Assembly: GCA_030374765.1 (NCBI GenBank)
Contig: JARGXX010000003.1
Span: 248,001-312,000, forward strand
Reading direction: 5' to 3'
DNA: 64,000 nucleotides
DNA from: Agarophyton chilense
Lineage: Eukaryota > Rhodophyta > Florideophyceae > Gracilariales > Gracilariaceae
A model generated the notes under the pieces. The model was given only the letters and a program-made list of their open reading frames with translations, was not told the origin of the DNA and ran no database searches. Position 1 is the stretch's first letter, and each line of letters begins with the position of its first letter. Below, one piece after another: positions 21,024-31,321 of the stretch. The translations under genes and the position numbers were made by a program.

Positions 21024-21270
21024 AGCTGACTTGCCTCTTGTTGCGAACTGAGTGTGCCGCTGCGTTAATGAAGCTTTGCATCGGAAACCAGAGGGGGATC
21101 GTTGTTGCTGTGCATGTTGGCAACACTCTGCCATGCGCCTTACCATTTATTTCATTTTTATTGTAAACTAATTTGTATCGACACCGATTTTGTCCTCTCC
21201 TTGCCTTGAAGCTGTCCGCCCCATTTTCCCTTGGTTTACAACACGAAGCTCACTCTAGTCCGCGTACTCG

Positions 21271-22887
21271 ATGTCCGACCAACTCTCCCCTCAACCATTT
21301 CCTGCTTCACGCCTACGCACACCTCTGCCCTCCTTGCCGCAGCACATTTGGGCCCATATCCTCTCGTTCCTCAACACTCCTACCGCTCTCTCGAGCGCCG
21401 CCCAAACTAGCCCAGTATGGCACACCGAGATCACCTCACCCCAATTCAACAACGTATGGCGCCGAGTTTGGGATCTTCAGTCTAATCTTTCCTCCACCTC
21501 ACTGCTCAACACCCCGTGGAACTTACTTTCCTCGTCGTGGAGACAACAAGTTTCAGCTTCGTATCATCTTGAATGCTTTGCCACGCCGCATTCACTCGCT
21601 CATCGTGCTCGCCTTGTTTTTGTTCCGCCCAGATATCAAAGTGATGGCACGCTGTTCGAAGAGGATCGCTTGGCTGGTGTAACTTGTTCCTTTGACGTGC
21701 TCGATGTTTTCGGACGTGCTATCGTTGTACAAGCGTTTGCCGAATCGGTGCTCATTGCTTTTGAATGTGGTATTGCTTTGATTCGTCGAAATCGTCAAAC
21801 CAATCGCTCCGGACGGAAAACAGCCACTTCATCTTTATCACACCCTTCCTTGTACTACGATGTCAGTTCGAGTGTACAAGGAATCATTCGCTTTTCTGAA
21901 CCTCTAAAATCGACTCCGTCGCTACTTGCCATCACTTCTTCTACCATTCTGTGTATCAATATTCATCCAAACAAGTACAAGGCCATCTCATACGCCGTTC
22001 TTGACACCTTTCTATTGCAACACGGCCTTCCGACAACGGTATCATCCTCAACGGATGACAAGTATGCCTTGGTTGGATTTGATAGGGGTATCATCAAAAT
22101 TATTGAGATTGAACAACCCTCCCACACACAAACTCTGTCCATGAGAGAAAGCGTTGACATTCTAGTGGCCAATCAAAAATATGTCATAGCAAGCAGTTCC
22201 ATTCAACCGATCTCTCTATCTATATGGACAATATCAAATGGTACATGTATTCACACTTTCACAGAAACCTCAGATGGCTGGCAGAGTATCAATACAATTG
22301 CTGCGATACAGCCTCTAACAAATGTCAACCGCGTTCTTGTTTGGAATGGACTCAACAAAATCTTTGTTCTTAATGTGACCATGGGAGTTTTGTTGTTTGG
22401 CATCGATGTCGACACAAGGGTTGGACGGGAGGTGGGAGGTGTGGTTGAAGAAGTACAGTACGGAGTTGGAATTGGAACTGGAAGTCCTCAAACAGGAACT
22501 TGTAATCTGGCTTTGCTTGCAGATGAAAATTCTGTAGCACTTGCCACATCAGATGGAGTATGTATCGTGTCGATTTCCATGCGGTGCAGAAAGGCACCAA
22601 AACAATTTCATAGCGCAAGACGAGCCCTTTTGGCCTTGAGCACGGATGATAGAGTTCTCGTCACCGCTGAGGGAAAAGTCTTTGGAAGCTTGGGCATGCA
22701 GGTTAGTTGCAGAGCTTTACTTGCTACGTCTCCACGGTTGCAGGTTTGGAATGTTGACAAGGAAAAGTTGAGTAGTGAAATTGAACTGCCGAGCGCTGCT
22801 ACGTCGCTTTCCGTCTGTGCAGATGTTGTGGCTGTGGTTTGCGGAGCCGTTGGAAAGGCTTTGATTGTGTTCGCTGGCGGACTGTAG
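21271..22887 (+). CDS. F-box protein with beta-propeller-like C-terminus
   Basis: 538 aa from ATG 21,271, intronless. Residues about 18-65 form an F-box: L-P-S-L-P-Q-H-I-W-A-H-I-L-S-F-L followed by S-x-V-W and W-R-R-V-W-D. F-box domains bind Skp1 and bring substrates to SCF ubiquitin ligases. The remainder is a series of short hydrophobic strands with G/D turns typical of a beta-propeller, without crisp WD repeats, and would be the substrate-binding part. Its stop is 44 bp from the stop of the converging IF-2 gene, so their 3' UTRs must be very short or overlap. The substrate cannot be inferred. Confidence 0.75.
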   Translation: MSDQLSPQPFPASRLRTPLPSLPQHIWAHILSFLNTPTALSSAAQTSPVWHTEITSPQFNNVWRRVWDLQSNLSSTSLLNTPWNLLSSSWRQQVSASYHLECFATPHSLAHRARLVFVPPRYQSDGTLFEEDRLAGVTCSFDVLDVFGRAIVVQAFAESVLIAFECGIALIRRNRQTNRSGRKTATSSLSHPSLYYDVSSSVQGIIRFSEPLKSTPSLLAITSSTILCINIHPNKYKAISYAVLDTFLLQHGLPTTVSSSTDDKYALVGFDRGIIKIIEIEQPSHTQTLSMRESVDILVANQKYVIASSSIQPISLSIWTISNGTCIHTFTETSDGWQSINTIAAIQPLTNVNRVLVWNGLNKIFVLNVTMGVLLFGIDVDTRVGREVGGVVEEVQYGVGIGTGSPQTGTCNLALLADENSVALATSDGVCIVSISMRCRKAPKQFHSARRALLALSTDDRVLVTAEGKVFGSLGMQVSCRALLATSPRLQVWNVDKEKLSSEIELPSAATSLSVCADVVAVVCGAVGKALIVFAGGL

Positions 22888-22931
22888 AGTTTTTTTTTAC
22901 TTTCCGGATCCTGAATTGTTCTAGTTCTGTT

Positions 22932-25130
22932 TCACGCCTTTTCCGTTATCACTTCTATGATGTCCCCCTCTTCGAAACTAGACCACCCTTTTAGACTTAC
23001 CCCACATTCGGAGCCCTTCTCGACTGATCGAACTGTCTTAGCGAACCGTTTGATAGACGCAACAGGTCCTGTGAATACCTCGCTCCGCATACGTTGTTCA
23101 GAGTAGATTGATGGAAGTCGCATCACTCTAACATTATCATTATGGGCAAGTGAGCCGTCGTCCATGCTGCAACCAGCTATGGAACCGTCTTCGAACACAC
23201 GTACCACGGAAGCAGTTCCCGTGATTTCGACCACAGTTTGGAATGCGGACAAAAGTTTGTGAATTTGATCCTTGACGTCATCTTCAAGGTGGTAAATCAA
23301 CGAATGAGACAATATTGGGATCGCGTATCGTTTCGCTGTTTTCACAGCAGAGTCTTTGGCTTTCACATTAAACGCTACGATTATTGGCTCTTCTGCGCTT
23401 TCCTTCACATGCTTGCTGGCCGATATGATTTTGAGATCCATATCATTGATCTCTCCGACACCGACGCTAAGAATGCGAACGTCCAGATGAGCTGTTTCTA
23501 ACGATTGGATGCATTGTGCTACGGCGTCCGCACTACCCTGTACATCGCCCTTTACAAGCACGAGAAGTGTCCGTTTCACACCTTCATCTGCAATTTGCCC
23601 CTCTTCTTCTAGAACTTGTGTCGGCGATTCACTTTCCACTCTCGTGGTCATCTCTGCCTCACGTTTCAGCAGTAGCGAATTGGCCAGCTCTATCGTTGAA
23701 GCAGCCGCCAGATTTCTGAGAATCATTTCACGCGACTTTGATTTCGCAATCTTCTCACTAGCCACAGCCCTTACTTCGGCCCCCGGAGGAATATTTGTCT
23801 TTATGCCGACGATACCGACGGTCATACCAGGCACTGCCTCCTTAAGAGATGTGGAATCGCTCGCGATGATGCTGCGAATACGACCGAACAAATCTCCCCG
23901 AAGCATTTTGGGCGATTGGAAAACAACATGGTTGCCAACGCGCAACGTCCCACTACGCACCACAACTGTTGCTACTGAGCCCAGTGAGCGGTCTAGACGT
24001 GACTCTAAGCATATTCCGGCGCCGGGTGCATGTGGACTCGCGCGGAGATCTGACATGTCGGCTTGTAATAAGATAGCGTCGAGCAATTGCGGCAGGTTTG
24101 CTCCTGTCTTTGCGGAGATGTCCACGCACTGTATGTCGCCACCGAGTTGTTCAGTGTTGAGCCCAAGTCGGTCTAAAAGTTGATATCTAACACGCTCTGG
24201 GTCTGCGCCAGGCATATCGCATTTGTTGATAGCGACGATGATTGGAACATTCGCTTGGCGAGCTAAATTTGCAGCCTCTACGGTTTGAGGCATGACACCG
24301 TCGTCTGCCGCAACAACTAGTACGACAATGTCCGTCACTACTGCTCCGCTTGCACGCATTGCTTTAAAAGCTGCGTGTCCGGGTGTGTCAATGAAGGTGG
24401 CAAACGTCTTCTTCGAACTACCATCTTCTTTCGATAGTGGTACCTGAAAAGCGGCGACACTTTGGGTGATGCCTCCAGCTTCCCGTTTCGCAACGTCGCT
24501 ATGTCTCAGAGCATCAAGAAGAGAGGTTTTTCCATGATCAACGTGACCCATAACAGTTATGATTGGTGCTCTCCAGTCGATCTCACCACTGCTCACAATC
24601 GCTGTTTCTTCCGGAGCAACCAAGCGTTCGGTCTGTGGTTTTAACGACAATCTTAGATGTAGTTCCTCCGTAACTAGCTCTACAAGCGCCGGAGCGAGCA
24701 CAGATCTTGGCGTGAATACGGCATCATCCAAATCCTTTGCCACTTTGAAAACATCTTCTTCCAAACATTCAGCTAATGCGGCTAGCTGCTGTGATGAAAG
24801 CCCTATGTCGGGAAGCACGACTTCGCGAATAGGAAGAACTTGTGGTCTTCGTTTGGACGGTGATGGTCTCCTCCCTGCATACTGTTGTTTTCTCCAAGTA
24901 GGATCGCGCTGACGAGGAGGTCGTGCTTGTTTCCTCGATTTCGTATCACCTCTAGCTCGTCTATCCGATCCTTCATTCGCCTCCCTCGTGGCGGCCATCG
25001 CCATACTTCTTGACCACTCTCGCTTTCCAAAATTGTTGGCCCGCAGGCATCCACCTGGGATGAGAACTTGTGAATTGGTCCACGCCCGAGCAATGAAATT
25101 CAATATCCCTATCCGAGATATTTGCGCCAT
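22932..25130 (-). CDS. MTIF2: translation initiation factor IF-2, probably mitochondrial
   Basis: GTPase that delivers formyl-Met initiator tRNA to the small subunit of bacterial-type ribosomes. 732 aa from ATG 25,130. The first 50 residues are rich in R, A, S with almost no acidic residues, a mitochondrial presequence pattern. G-domain: GHVDHGKT (195-202), GGITQ (219-223), DTPGH (248-252), NKCD (302-305), SAKTG after that; domains II-IV follow with the IF-2 signature near the C-terminus. Length matches mitochondrial IF-2 (about 730 aa) and is shorter than most bacterial forms. Red algal plastids usually encode their own infB, which favours mitochondria if this is a red alga; plastid targeting is not excluded. 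Confidence 0.92.
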   Translation of the reverse strand: MAQISRIGILNFIARAWTNSQVLIPGGCLRANNFGKREWSRSMAMAATREANEGSDRRARGDTKSRKQARPPRQRDPTWRKQQYAGRRPSPSKRRPQVLPIREVVLPDIGLSSQQLAALAECLEEDVFKVAKDLDDAVFTPRSVLAPALVELVTEELHLRLSLKPQTERLVAPEETAIVSSGEIDWRAPIITVMGHVDHGKTSLLDALRHSDVAKREAGGITQSVAAFQVPLSKEDGSSKKTFATFIDTPGHAAFKAMRASGAVVTDIVVLVVAADDGVMPQTVEAANLARQANVPIIVAINKCDMPGADPERVRYQLLDRLGLNTEQLGGDIQCVDISAKTGANLPQLLDAILLQADMSDLRASPHAPGAGICLESRLDRSLGSVATVVVRSGTLRVGNHVVFQSPKMLRGDLFGRIRSIIASDSTSLKEAVPGMTVGIVGIKTNIPPGAEVRAVASEKIAKSKSREMILRNLAAASTIELANSLLLKREAEMTTRVESESPTQVLEEEGQIADEGVKRTLLVLVKGDVQGSADAVAQCIQSLETAHLDVRILSVGVGEINDMDLKIISASKHVKESAEEPIIVAFNVKAKDSAVKTAKRYAIPILSHSLIYHLEDDVKDQIHKLLSAFQTVVEITGTASVVRVFEDGSIAGCSMDDGSLAHNDNVRVMRLPSIYSEQRMRSEVFTGPVASIKRFAKTVRSVEKGSECGVSLKGWSSFEEGDIIEVITEKA

Positions 25131-25574
25131 TGCTCAGTTATTCACTGGGTAAAGATAAGTTCGTCGTGTTTCAGTTCTCGATAGGTTGTGATAGAATGAG
25201 GAATTTGGTTTCTTCAATTGCTTGATTGGCTCAACGGTTAATCAGGTCTGAAACCAGTTTGAATCACCAGAGGATGATGCGCGACATTCCAGAATCAAAA
25301 CACAAAGGTTGTTACAACTGAAATAGATACGTGAGAAAGATTGCTTGAACCCAATATGCTTTCCGCAATTAAACAAAACAAGGGCTAACTACCGTGTATA
25401 TAGTGGAGCCGCGAAAGAAAACGGGATCAACCAACCCTCGTAGCAAAAGGGATCAGTTTCAGAATTCGAAGGCACCAGCCTTTGAAAATAGTCTCCGAAA
25501 AACGAAAAGCAACAAACAATGAATTGCAGCCAACCACAATAAACGTTCGCTAATCACATACAATGCGTTTCAAG
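25131..25574. other. upstream region of IF-2 gene, interrupted by TE-2
   Basis: About 440 bp, AT-rich, with the IF-2 promoter and leader presumably inside. TE-2 is inserted only about 450 bp from the IF-2 start codon. No RNA gene is seen. Confidence 0.4.
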
Positions 25575-25579
25575 ATTAT

Positions 25580-25742
25580 TGTCGGCCTCTGTTTGGGGCT
25601 GTGTCCACGTGTGACGCGGACGCAGCCCCTCGCGAGCTGAAATATCAAAACCTTCCTGCGAGCGGTGGAATTGGTGGGGGGAGGGGGAAAAAAGAAAACG
25701 AAAAGAAAACAGAGGGTACGCTTGCCCGTAACAAGCCTTCCA
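25580..25742 (+). repeat. TE-2 5' LTR (163 bp)
   Basis: TG...CA ends, identical to 32,492-32,654. Unusually short. It includes an A/G-rich stretch (25,675-25,712). The gag-pol frame is open through it from 25,601 without an ATG. Confidence 0.95.
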
Positions 25743-28700
25743 TGGTACCGCATCCAAGGTCTTCAAATACGAAGATGTCTGAAGCTAACACTACTCGCGT
25801 TATGTTCGATGGTTCCGAAGGAGCGGAGGTCGAGCGTTTCTTCTTTGCGTACGAAAATGTCGCCATGCGCGGAAAGACGGACGAAGAGAAGGCAGTAGAG
25901 CTTCTCTGTCACTTAGAGGGCTCTGCGTTTGACTTCTATTATAGGACATTCGCAGAGTCAGGTTCTTTGACCAAGGAAGCAATGGACTACACCGCTGTAA
26001 AGAAGAAGATTATGGCTGAATTCATCCAGAAGAGCCAGCCAGAAGACGATGTCTATGAGGCAGTCTCTGGCCGCTTAGACCCTGAGAATCTGTTATCCTC
26101 TTTGGCCGAATTGGACGCGCTTTACAAGCGTGTAGGCTTTAACGATACCGCTTCCTTCGGGTTGCTTAGGAACGCGGTGGCCTCTATTCCTTACATGGCT
26201 CAGTTTGTCATGTACAGGGCGCCTTCTGACTATCAGTCATTGAAGAAGGCCATTGTGGAGTATCACGTTGGTCGAAAGGCTTACTTTTCTGGAGTCGGTT
26301 CCTCATCCTCCGCGGCGCTTGGTGTGAAGAATATTTTACCAAGGCCGGATGCTCGTTCCGGGACTACTCAGCAGCTCCAAAGCCAGGTCGAGCAGTTGAC
26401 CAAAAACTTTTCCGAGCTGCACCTGCTGGTGAAGAAGAAGTTTGACAGCGGAACTCCGGCAACGGCGGACAAGGACTGGACTTGTAGTTATTGTAAGAAG
26501 ACGGGACACGGTGCAAACCGTTGTCCTTCGAATCCGCATCGTGACACGAAGTGTTCGCGTTGCGGCAAGATGGGCCATTCGGAGTCTACTTGTTGGTCTA
26601 AACCTAGAAGGAGTGATTCTCGCTCTGTTGGGTTCGATGGAGCGAGGTCAGAGTCGCGGGAAGAGATGAAACTCAAGTCCGATGGCGACTCTAATCATGT
26701 TGCAGTTGTGCCAGTTGTGCAAGAGTCTGCTTTGGTTGATGTCGTGGCTGCAGCGAAGAGAAACGCCGAGGGCCAAGCTCTTCCGAAGCAACCTCGCACG
26801 AATGTCATGGATATTGACGTTCTGGTGAACAAGAATCCGGGCGAGCCCCGAGCGGCTGCAAGGCCGAAATCGAGGGGTAAGCGTAGGAAGTCCCGCAAGG
26901 TGAAGAAGCCTTCACAGGGCCTTCAGGAGCACGTCGGGAAGTATAATGTGGTAGCCGAGCTGGCTGCCGCATCGTGCGGGCTCACGTTTGGGCAGCTACT
27001 CCGTGGTGACGCTGAAGAGGCCAAGAAGCTTCTGAAGCGCCTACTGGCTGGGAGTGTGCCTAAGAGCCATGTGTCTGTCTTGAGCGCCTCTGGCCTCCCC
27101 CGTCGTTTGAAAGTCGTGTCTGTGAAGCTTTATGGCACGAGAACACACGCCCTACTCGACACTGGAGCTGTTCCGAATCTACTCTCGCTGGAGCTATGCG
27201 AACAGTTGACTTTATCGCCCCTGGCCACGTCAAGGAAGGTCACAGTCGCCGATGGGACTGTCGCCCAGGTGTTAGGCTGTGTCAAAGATGTGCCAGTCTC
27301 GTTTGGGACGATGAGCATCCCCTTAGACTTCCTTGTCGTCCAGAATACTCCGTTTGATGTCATTGTTGGTAGCCCGACGCTGGATGCCTTGCAGGCGCGA
27401 CTGGATTTTAGTCGCCAGCAAGTTACTCTTGCAGTCGGAGCAGAAGAGGTTCTGTTACCATTCTATAACGAACCCCCTGTTATCGATGGAGCTCGCACAG
27501 ATAGCGAGGACTTCACATCTCCTGAAGAATCTGATGCTGAGCGGTCTATTAACGCGTCATCGTCATCACCATCGAGCTCCGGGGATGAATCTGACGGTGA
27601 GCCGGACTTGGTATTGGCAATAGTGAACAAGGAGCCGTATGAACCGGATTTACAGGACTTCGATTGCAACGTGGATATCTCCGATGTTGATGAAGAGGGT
27701 GATCATTCAGCTCTACTAGCGTCAAAGATGAGGCATCTTCCTCGGGAAGCACAAGAGGACTTGACGAATGCCTTGAGGGAGACCAATATTACCGCCTGGG
27801 ACATTAGTGACCTCCAGCCGGCTGACGTTCCTGTGGTGCACTCTTTTGAGTTGACGGACGACAATCCGATTCATTCGAGAGTGCGCAGGATGCCCCCGAA
27901 GCACAACGCAATTGTGCGTAAAGAAGTTGATGAGCTGCTTGAGGCTGGAGTAATCACGCCTTCAAGTTCAGCTTGGTCCTTTCCAGTAGTCATAGCTACC
28001 AAAAAGGACGGTAGACCACGATTCTGTGTTGATTACCGTCAATTGAACAGGGTAATGAAGCCAACCAGGTGGCCGTTACCGAAGATCGAGGAGATCTTCG
28101 ACGACTTAGCTGGGTCGAAGATATTCACAACTCTAGACTTGTACACTGGGTACTGGCAAGTCCGCATGTCGGAGACTTGCAAGGAGATGACGACGTTTGC
28201 ATGCCGCTATGGAACGTACAAGTTCGAGGTGATGCCGTTCGGATTGATGAACGCCCCCTCGACGTTTCAGAGAATGATGGATGGAGTCCTACAGGATCTT
28301 CCATTCGCAATGGTCTATGTGGATGATGTGGTTATCTTCTCGAAGACGACCGAAGAGCACCTCCGTCATTGTAGGGCAGTGTTCGAACGAATTCTGGAAG
28401 CCAACTTGAAAGTTAAGGTCACCAAGTGCAGTTTTGCACAATCAGAGATAAAGTTATTGGGACACGTCATTAATGTTGACGGAATTCAGGTGGACACGGA
28501 CAAGATCAAGGACATTGTTGATGCTGCCGTGCCTACCAACGTCACGGAGTTGAGGAGTTTCCTTGGGCTGGCGGGATACTATCGCCGCTTTATCAAGAAC
28601 TTCGCAAGGAGCTCGGCGGTGTTGCACGCCGCCACCTCTGGCAAGAAAAAGTTTGAATGGACGAGGGAAATGCAGATTGCGTTTGAGCATCTGAAGGATA

Positions 28701-30415
28701 AACTTACGACGCCCCCCGTGCTGGCCTTCCCTGACTTTGACGCTCCGTTCATAGTGGAGACCGATGCGTCGTCGGTCGCGTTGGGAATTGTCCTCTCTCA
28801 GAAGAAGAAGGATGGGAAAGTACATCCCATACAGTACGCTTCGCGTACGATGACGGAAGTAGAGAGACGCTACTCTACGAGTGAACGGGAAGCGCTCGCA
28901 GTCGTGTTCGCTTTGAAGAAGTTCAGAGTGTATCTCCTCTCTGATATTCCCTTCACTGTGCTGACAGACCATCAGGCTCTGCAGTACGCGTTTAAGAAGA
29001 AGGATGTGCATGGGAGGTTGGCCCGATGGATGGACTTGATGGCCGAATACGACTTCGAGATTAAGTATCGCCCGGGGATAGTAAATGGTGCGGCGGATTA
29101 CCTGTCCCGCATGACTGGTCTTTCACGGGAGCCAGAGACTGTTGAAGGAGACTTACAATCAGAGGTAGTCGCCACAATTTCGTGGGCAGACCCTAGGCTG
29201 TCGGGACTTGAGCCGTACTTGCTTAATGTCGCCAGGTTCCTGGCCGGAGTTCAAGTCCAGGATGAGGACCCGAAAAGAAAGAAGTCGATCAAGAGGAACG
29301 CGAAGAGATTCATGCTCTGGAACGATACGCTTTTCCGGAGAGAGGCCGCTGGGCTGCGCGCCGTCCCACCTGTCGATGATCGCAGAGAGATCATAAGAAT
29401 GTTCCATGACGAGATCGGACATTGGGATGCCACGACGACGAGGAACTTTGTTCGGGACAGGTTCTGGTGGCCCGGTGTCTGCAGAGATGTCACGGATTAT
29501 GTCCGAGGTTGTGATGGGTGCCAGCACGCGCAGAGGATCCCGACCTACTACACGAACCTTCGAGCTCCTATAACGGGACTGTTCGAAACGTTCTCGATAG
29601 ACTTCGCAGGTCCCCTCGGCGCATCGAAGAATGGTAAGAGATTCGCTATCATTGCAGTGGAGCATCTCACAGGATGGCCTATTGCAGGGGCCACGGAGAA
29701 CTCCACTGCGAGCACGGTGATAGAATTCGTTTGGAAGGAGATCATACTGCCATTTGGACCACCGAAGAAGATCGTTTCGGATAACGCCAACGCCTTTACC
29801 GCTGGAGCAGTCAGGAACTTCATGACGAAGCATGGGATCGTGTGGAAAACCGTACTCCCGTACGCGCCTATGGAGAATGGGAGAGCTGAACGTATGGTGG
29901 CTACGATCAAATTGGCCATCAAGAGGACAGTAGTGCGTACTGACTTGGACTGGGCAGACTCTCTACCGCAGGTTTTGTATGGCTACCGTCGTCGCGATAG
30001 GGGAACAGTTCCGTCCCCGTTTCAGTTGATGTACGGAATCAAACCAAGGATGATGGCGAATGACACGGTGGCCCTCTTGCAGGGTGGCACGCCGCATCAC
30101 CGAGCGTTAGAATTAATGGGCGAGTCTGGAACCCGCGCGATGCAAATCGAAAGAGCGTGCATTCCTCGTGTGCCCAAGGGGAAAGTCAAATACTATGATG
30201 TCGGAGACGAAGTGTTAGTTGCACATGGACCCGCCTTTAATAAGTCGCGCAAGTGGCCGGCGTTCGAGTCATACTACTATGGCCCATGCCGCGTCACGAA
30301 GGCGACCCACCCTCGCTACGAACTTTTGTCCTCGACAGGACGTATAACGCGCACAGCCGTCCATGCGAGAAGGTTGGTTCTTTACAAAAGGAAACCTGTT
30401 CACCTACGCAGTTAA
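25742..30415 (+). CDS. TE-2 Gag-Pol polyprotein (1557 aa), intact
   Basis: One frame encodes the whole polyprotein, without a separate Gag stop. First ATG at 25,742; a second at 25,775 is an equally plausible start. Domains from 25,742: Gag; two CCHC zinc knuckles (residues 248-284, both C-x2-C-x4-H-x4-C); protease with D-T-G-A at D473; RT with R-F-C-V-D-Y and catalytic Y859-V-D-D862; RNase H starting with E-T-D-A (D1008); integrase with H/C zinc region and catalytic D1287, D1347 and E1383 (the D-x59-D-x35-E spacing). It ends in a basic tail without a chromodomain, so it is not of the same group as TE-1, TE-3 and TE-4. Making Gag and Pol from one frame implies protein-level processing or decay to set the Gag:Pol ratio. 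Confidence 0.95.
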   Translation: MVPHPRSSNTKMSEANTTRVMFDGSEGAEVERFFFAYENVAMRGKTDEEKAVELLCHLEGSAFDFYYRTFAESGSLTKEAMDYTAVKKKIMAEFIQKSQPEDDVYEAVSGRLDPENLLSSLAELDALYKRVGFNDTASFGLLRNAVASIPYMAQFVMYRAPSDYQSLKKAIVEYHVGRKAYFSGVGSSSSAALGVKNILPRPDARSGTTQQLQSQVEQLTKNFSELHLLVKKKFDSGTPATADKDWTCSYCKKTGHGANRCPSNPHRDTKCSRCGKMGHSESTCWSKPRRSDSRSVGFDGARSESREEMKLKSDGDSNHVAVVPVVQESALVDVVAAAKRNAEGQALPKQPRTNVMDIDVLVNKNPGEPRAAARPKSRGKRRKSRKVKKPSQGLQEHVGKYNVVAELAAASCGLTFGQLLRGDAEEAKKLLKRLLAGSVPKSHVSVLSASGLPRRLKVVSVKLYGTRTHALLDTGAVPNLLSLELCEQLTLSPLATSRKVTVADGTVAQVLGCVKDVPVSFGTMSIPLDFLVVQNTPFDVIVGSPTLDALQARLDFSRQQVTLAVGAEEVLLPFYNEPPVIDGARTDSEDFTSPEESDAERSINASSSSPSSSGDESDGEPDLVLAIVNKEPYEPDLQDFDCNVDISDVDEEGDHSALLASKMRHLPREAQEDLTNALRETNITAWDISDLQPADVPVVHSFELTDDNPIHSRVRRMPPKHNAIVRKEVDELLEAGVITPSSSAWSFPVVIATKKDGRPRFCVDYRQLNRVMKPTRWPLPKIEEIFDDLAGSKIFTTLDLYTGYWQVRMSETCKEMTTFACRYGTYKFEVMPFGLMNAPSTFQRMMDGVLQDLPFAMVYVDDVVIFSKTTEEHLRHCRAVFERILEANLKVKVTKCSFAQSEIKLLGHVINVDGIQVDTDKIKDIVDAAVPTNVTELRSFLGLAGYYRRFIKNFARSSAVLHAATSGKKKFEWTREMQIAFEHLKDKLTTPPVLAFPDFDAPFIVETDASSVALGIVLSQKKKDGKVHPIQYASRTMTEVERRYSTSEREALAVVFALKKFRVYLLSDIPFTVLTDHQALQYAFKKKDVHGRLARWMDLMAEYDFEIKYRPGIVNGAADYLSRMTGLSREPETVEGDLQSEVVATISWADPRLSGLEPYLLNVARFLAGVQVQDEDPKRKKSIKRNAKRFMLWNDTLFRREAAGLRAVPPVDDRREIIRMFHDEIGHWDATTTRNFVRDRFWWPGVCRDVTDYVRGCDGCQHAQRIPTYYTNLRAPITGLFETFSIDFAGPLGASKNGKRFAIIAVEHLTGWPIAGATENSTASTVIEFVWKEIILPFGPPKKIVSDNANAFTAGAVRNFMTKHGIVWKTVLPYAPMENGRAERMVATIKLAIKRTVVRTDLDWADSLPQVLYGYRRRDRGTVPSPFQLMYGIKPRMMANDTVALLQGGTPHHRALELMGESGTRAMQIERACIPRVPKGKVKYYDVGDEVLVAHGPAFNKSRKWPAFESYYYGPCRVTKATHPRYELLSSTGRITRTAVHARRLVLYKRKPVHLRS
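25743..25761 (+). promoter_or_regulatory. TE-2 candidate primer binding site
   Basis: TGGTACCGCATCCAAGG starts immediately after the LTR; TGG pairs with the CCA end of a tRNA. The matching tRNA is not identified. The first ATG of gag-pol uses the last LTR base and the first two bases of this site. Confidence 0.5.
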
Positions 30416-30637
30416 AGGATGAGCAGACAGGTGAGTAAACGGAAGAAGGGACGAAAGAAGACCTAGTATATTGAGAAGTTGCTCTCATCGAGCGGGTTCA
30501 GAGCCATAAAGCTTGAGCTGATGTCTGTGGGCAAGCGGGCTTTGCGAAGGGGACATGTGGAACATCTAATTGTAGCATTGCATGACGCCGATGTACAGCG
30601 ATGCCTTAGCATATGGATTCTACATCTATCAATGAAG

Positions 30638-31306
30638 CTACGCTGCACGAGTCTCCTTAGCCCTCTCGCGCTCGATTGCGAGCTTGCGACGCTTCTTCTT
30701 ATTGTTCGTTCCATTACGATGACGAGGCTTCTTAGAGCGTCCTTCAGTATCGGGGACATGGACCATCCGCACTTCTCGGATGCCGGTGAAAGTCGAAGTA
30801 TCGCCAACGCAACCCTCGAGGGCCCTTTCGCATAAAGTCAACGGAAACTCCTCAACACAATCGAGGATGATTCGACGGCCGGTGTCGATTACCAGACTGT
30901 GGATAACGCCGTTGGTTCCGTCGATAGTGAGAACATACACACCGGACGGGAGAGCAAGAACATCTCGAACACTCGGACAGTTACCACGAGTGACGTGGCG
31001 GAGAGTCACGTTCCATTGTTGCAGATGCTTCTGAGCATCACGGAAGTCGCGGATGCGCGGCGGAAGCTCGTTTTCGGTTTCGAAGAAGCGCGCAATCCGG
31101 CAGAAGTACTTCCAGTACTTCTCAGAATCATTTGAACCAAGAAGATCGAGGCCGTTGCATATGGCGGCCTGGATGCAAAGGTCGAAACGATCCTGAAAAG
31201 GAACGCACCGATAAGACAATTCGCGATACCTCGGCGTAATGGAACTCTTCCTTCGAGAACGGGAATGAGCCATGAGTAAGTGGCGTCCTTGGTTCCCTGT
31301 CTTCAT
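30638..31306 (-). CDS. TE-2 antisense ORF A (222 aa), possible papain-like fold
   Basis: Starts at ATG 31,306 (a second ATG 11 codons in) and runs without interruption opposite to gag-pol. Order of features: C44 and C50 in a predicted helix (DLCIQAAICNGLDLLG), a middle helical part, then strand-like G-V-Y-V-L-T-I-D, H136 (GVIHSLVID) and D149 (IILDCVEEF), 13 residues apart, and a very basic C-terminus (K/R-rich, residues about 185-215), a likely nuclear or nucleic-acid signal. Cys-helix, His-strand and Asp in that order is the layout of papain-like cysteine peptidases, but similarity is only at this level. It begins 15 bp after ORF B ends, so both could share an antisense transcript. Confidence 0.6.
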   Translation of the reverse strand: MKTGNQGRHLLMAHSRSRRKSSITPRYRELSYRCVPFQDRFDLCIQAAICNGLDLLGSNDSEKYWKYFCRIARFFETENELPPRIRDFRDAQKHLQQWNVTLRHVTRGNCPSVRDVLALPSGVYVLTIDGTNGVIHSLVIDTGRRIILDCVEEFPLTLCERALEGCVGDTSTFTGIREVRMVHVPDTEGRSKKPRHRNGTNNKKKRRKLAIERERAKETRAA

Positions 31307-31321
31307 ACACCAAGTGTGAAT

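Noticed and set aside
25222-25275. tRNA-like stretch with GGCTCAACGG and TTTGAATCACC
   Set aside because: The T-arm stem does not pair, the B box is imperfect, and no acceptor stem forms.
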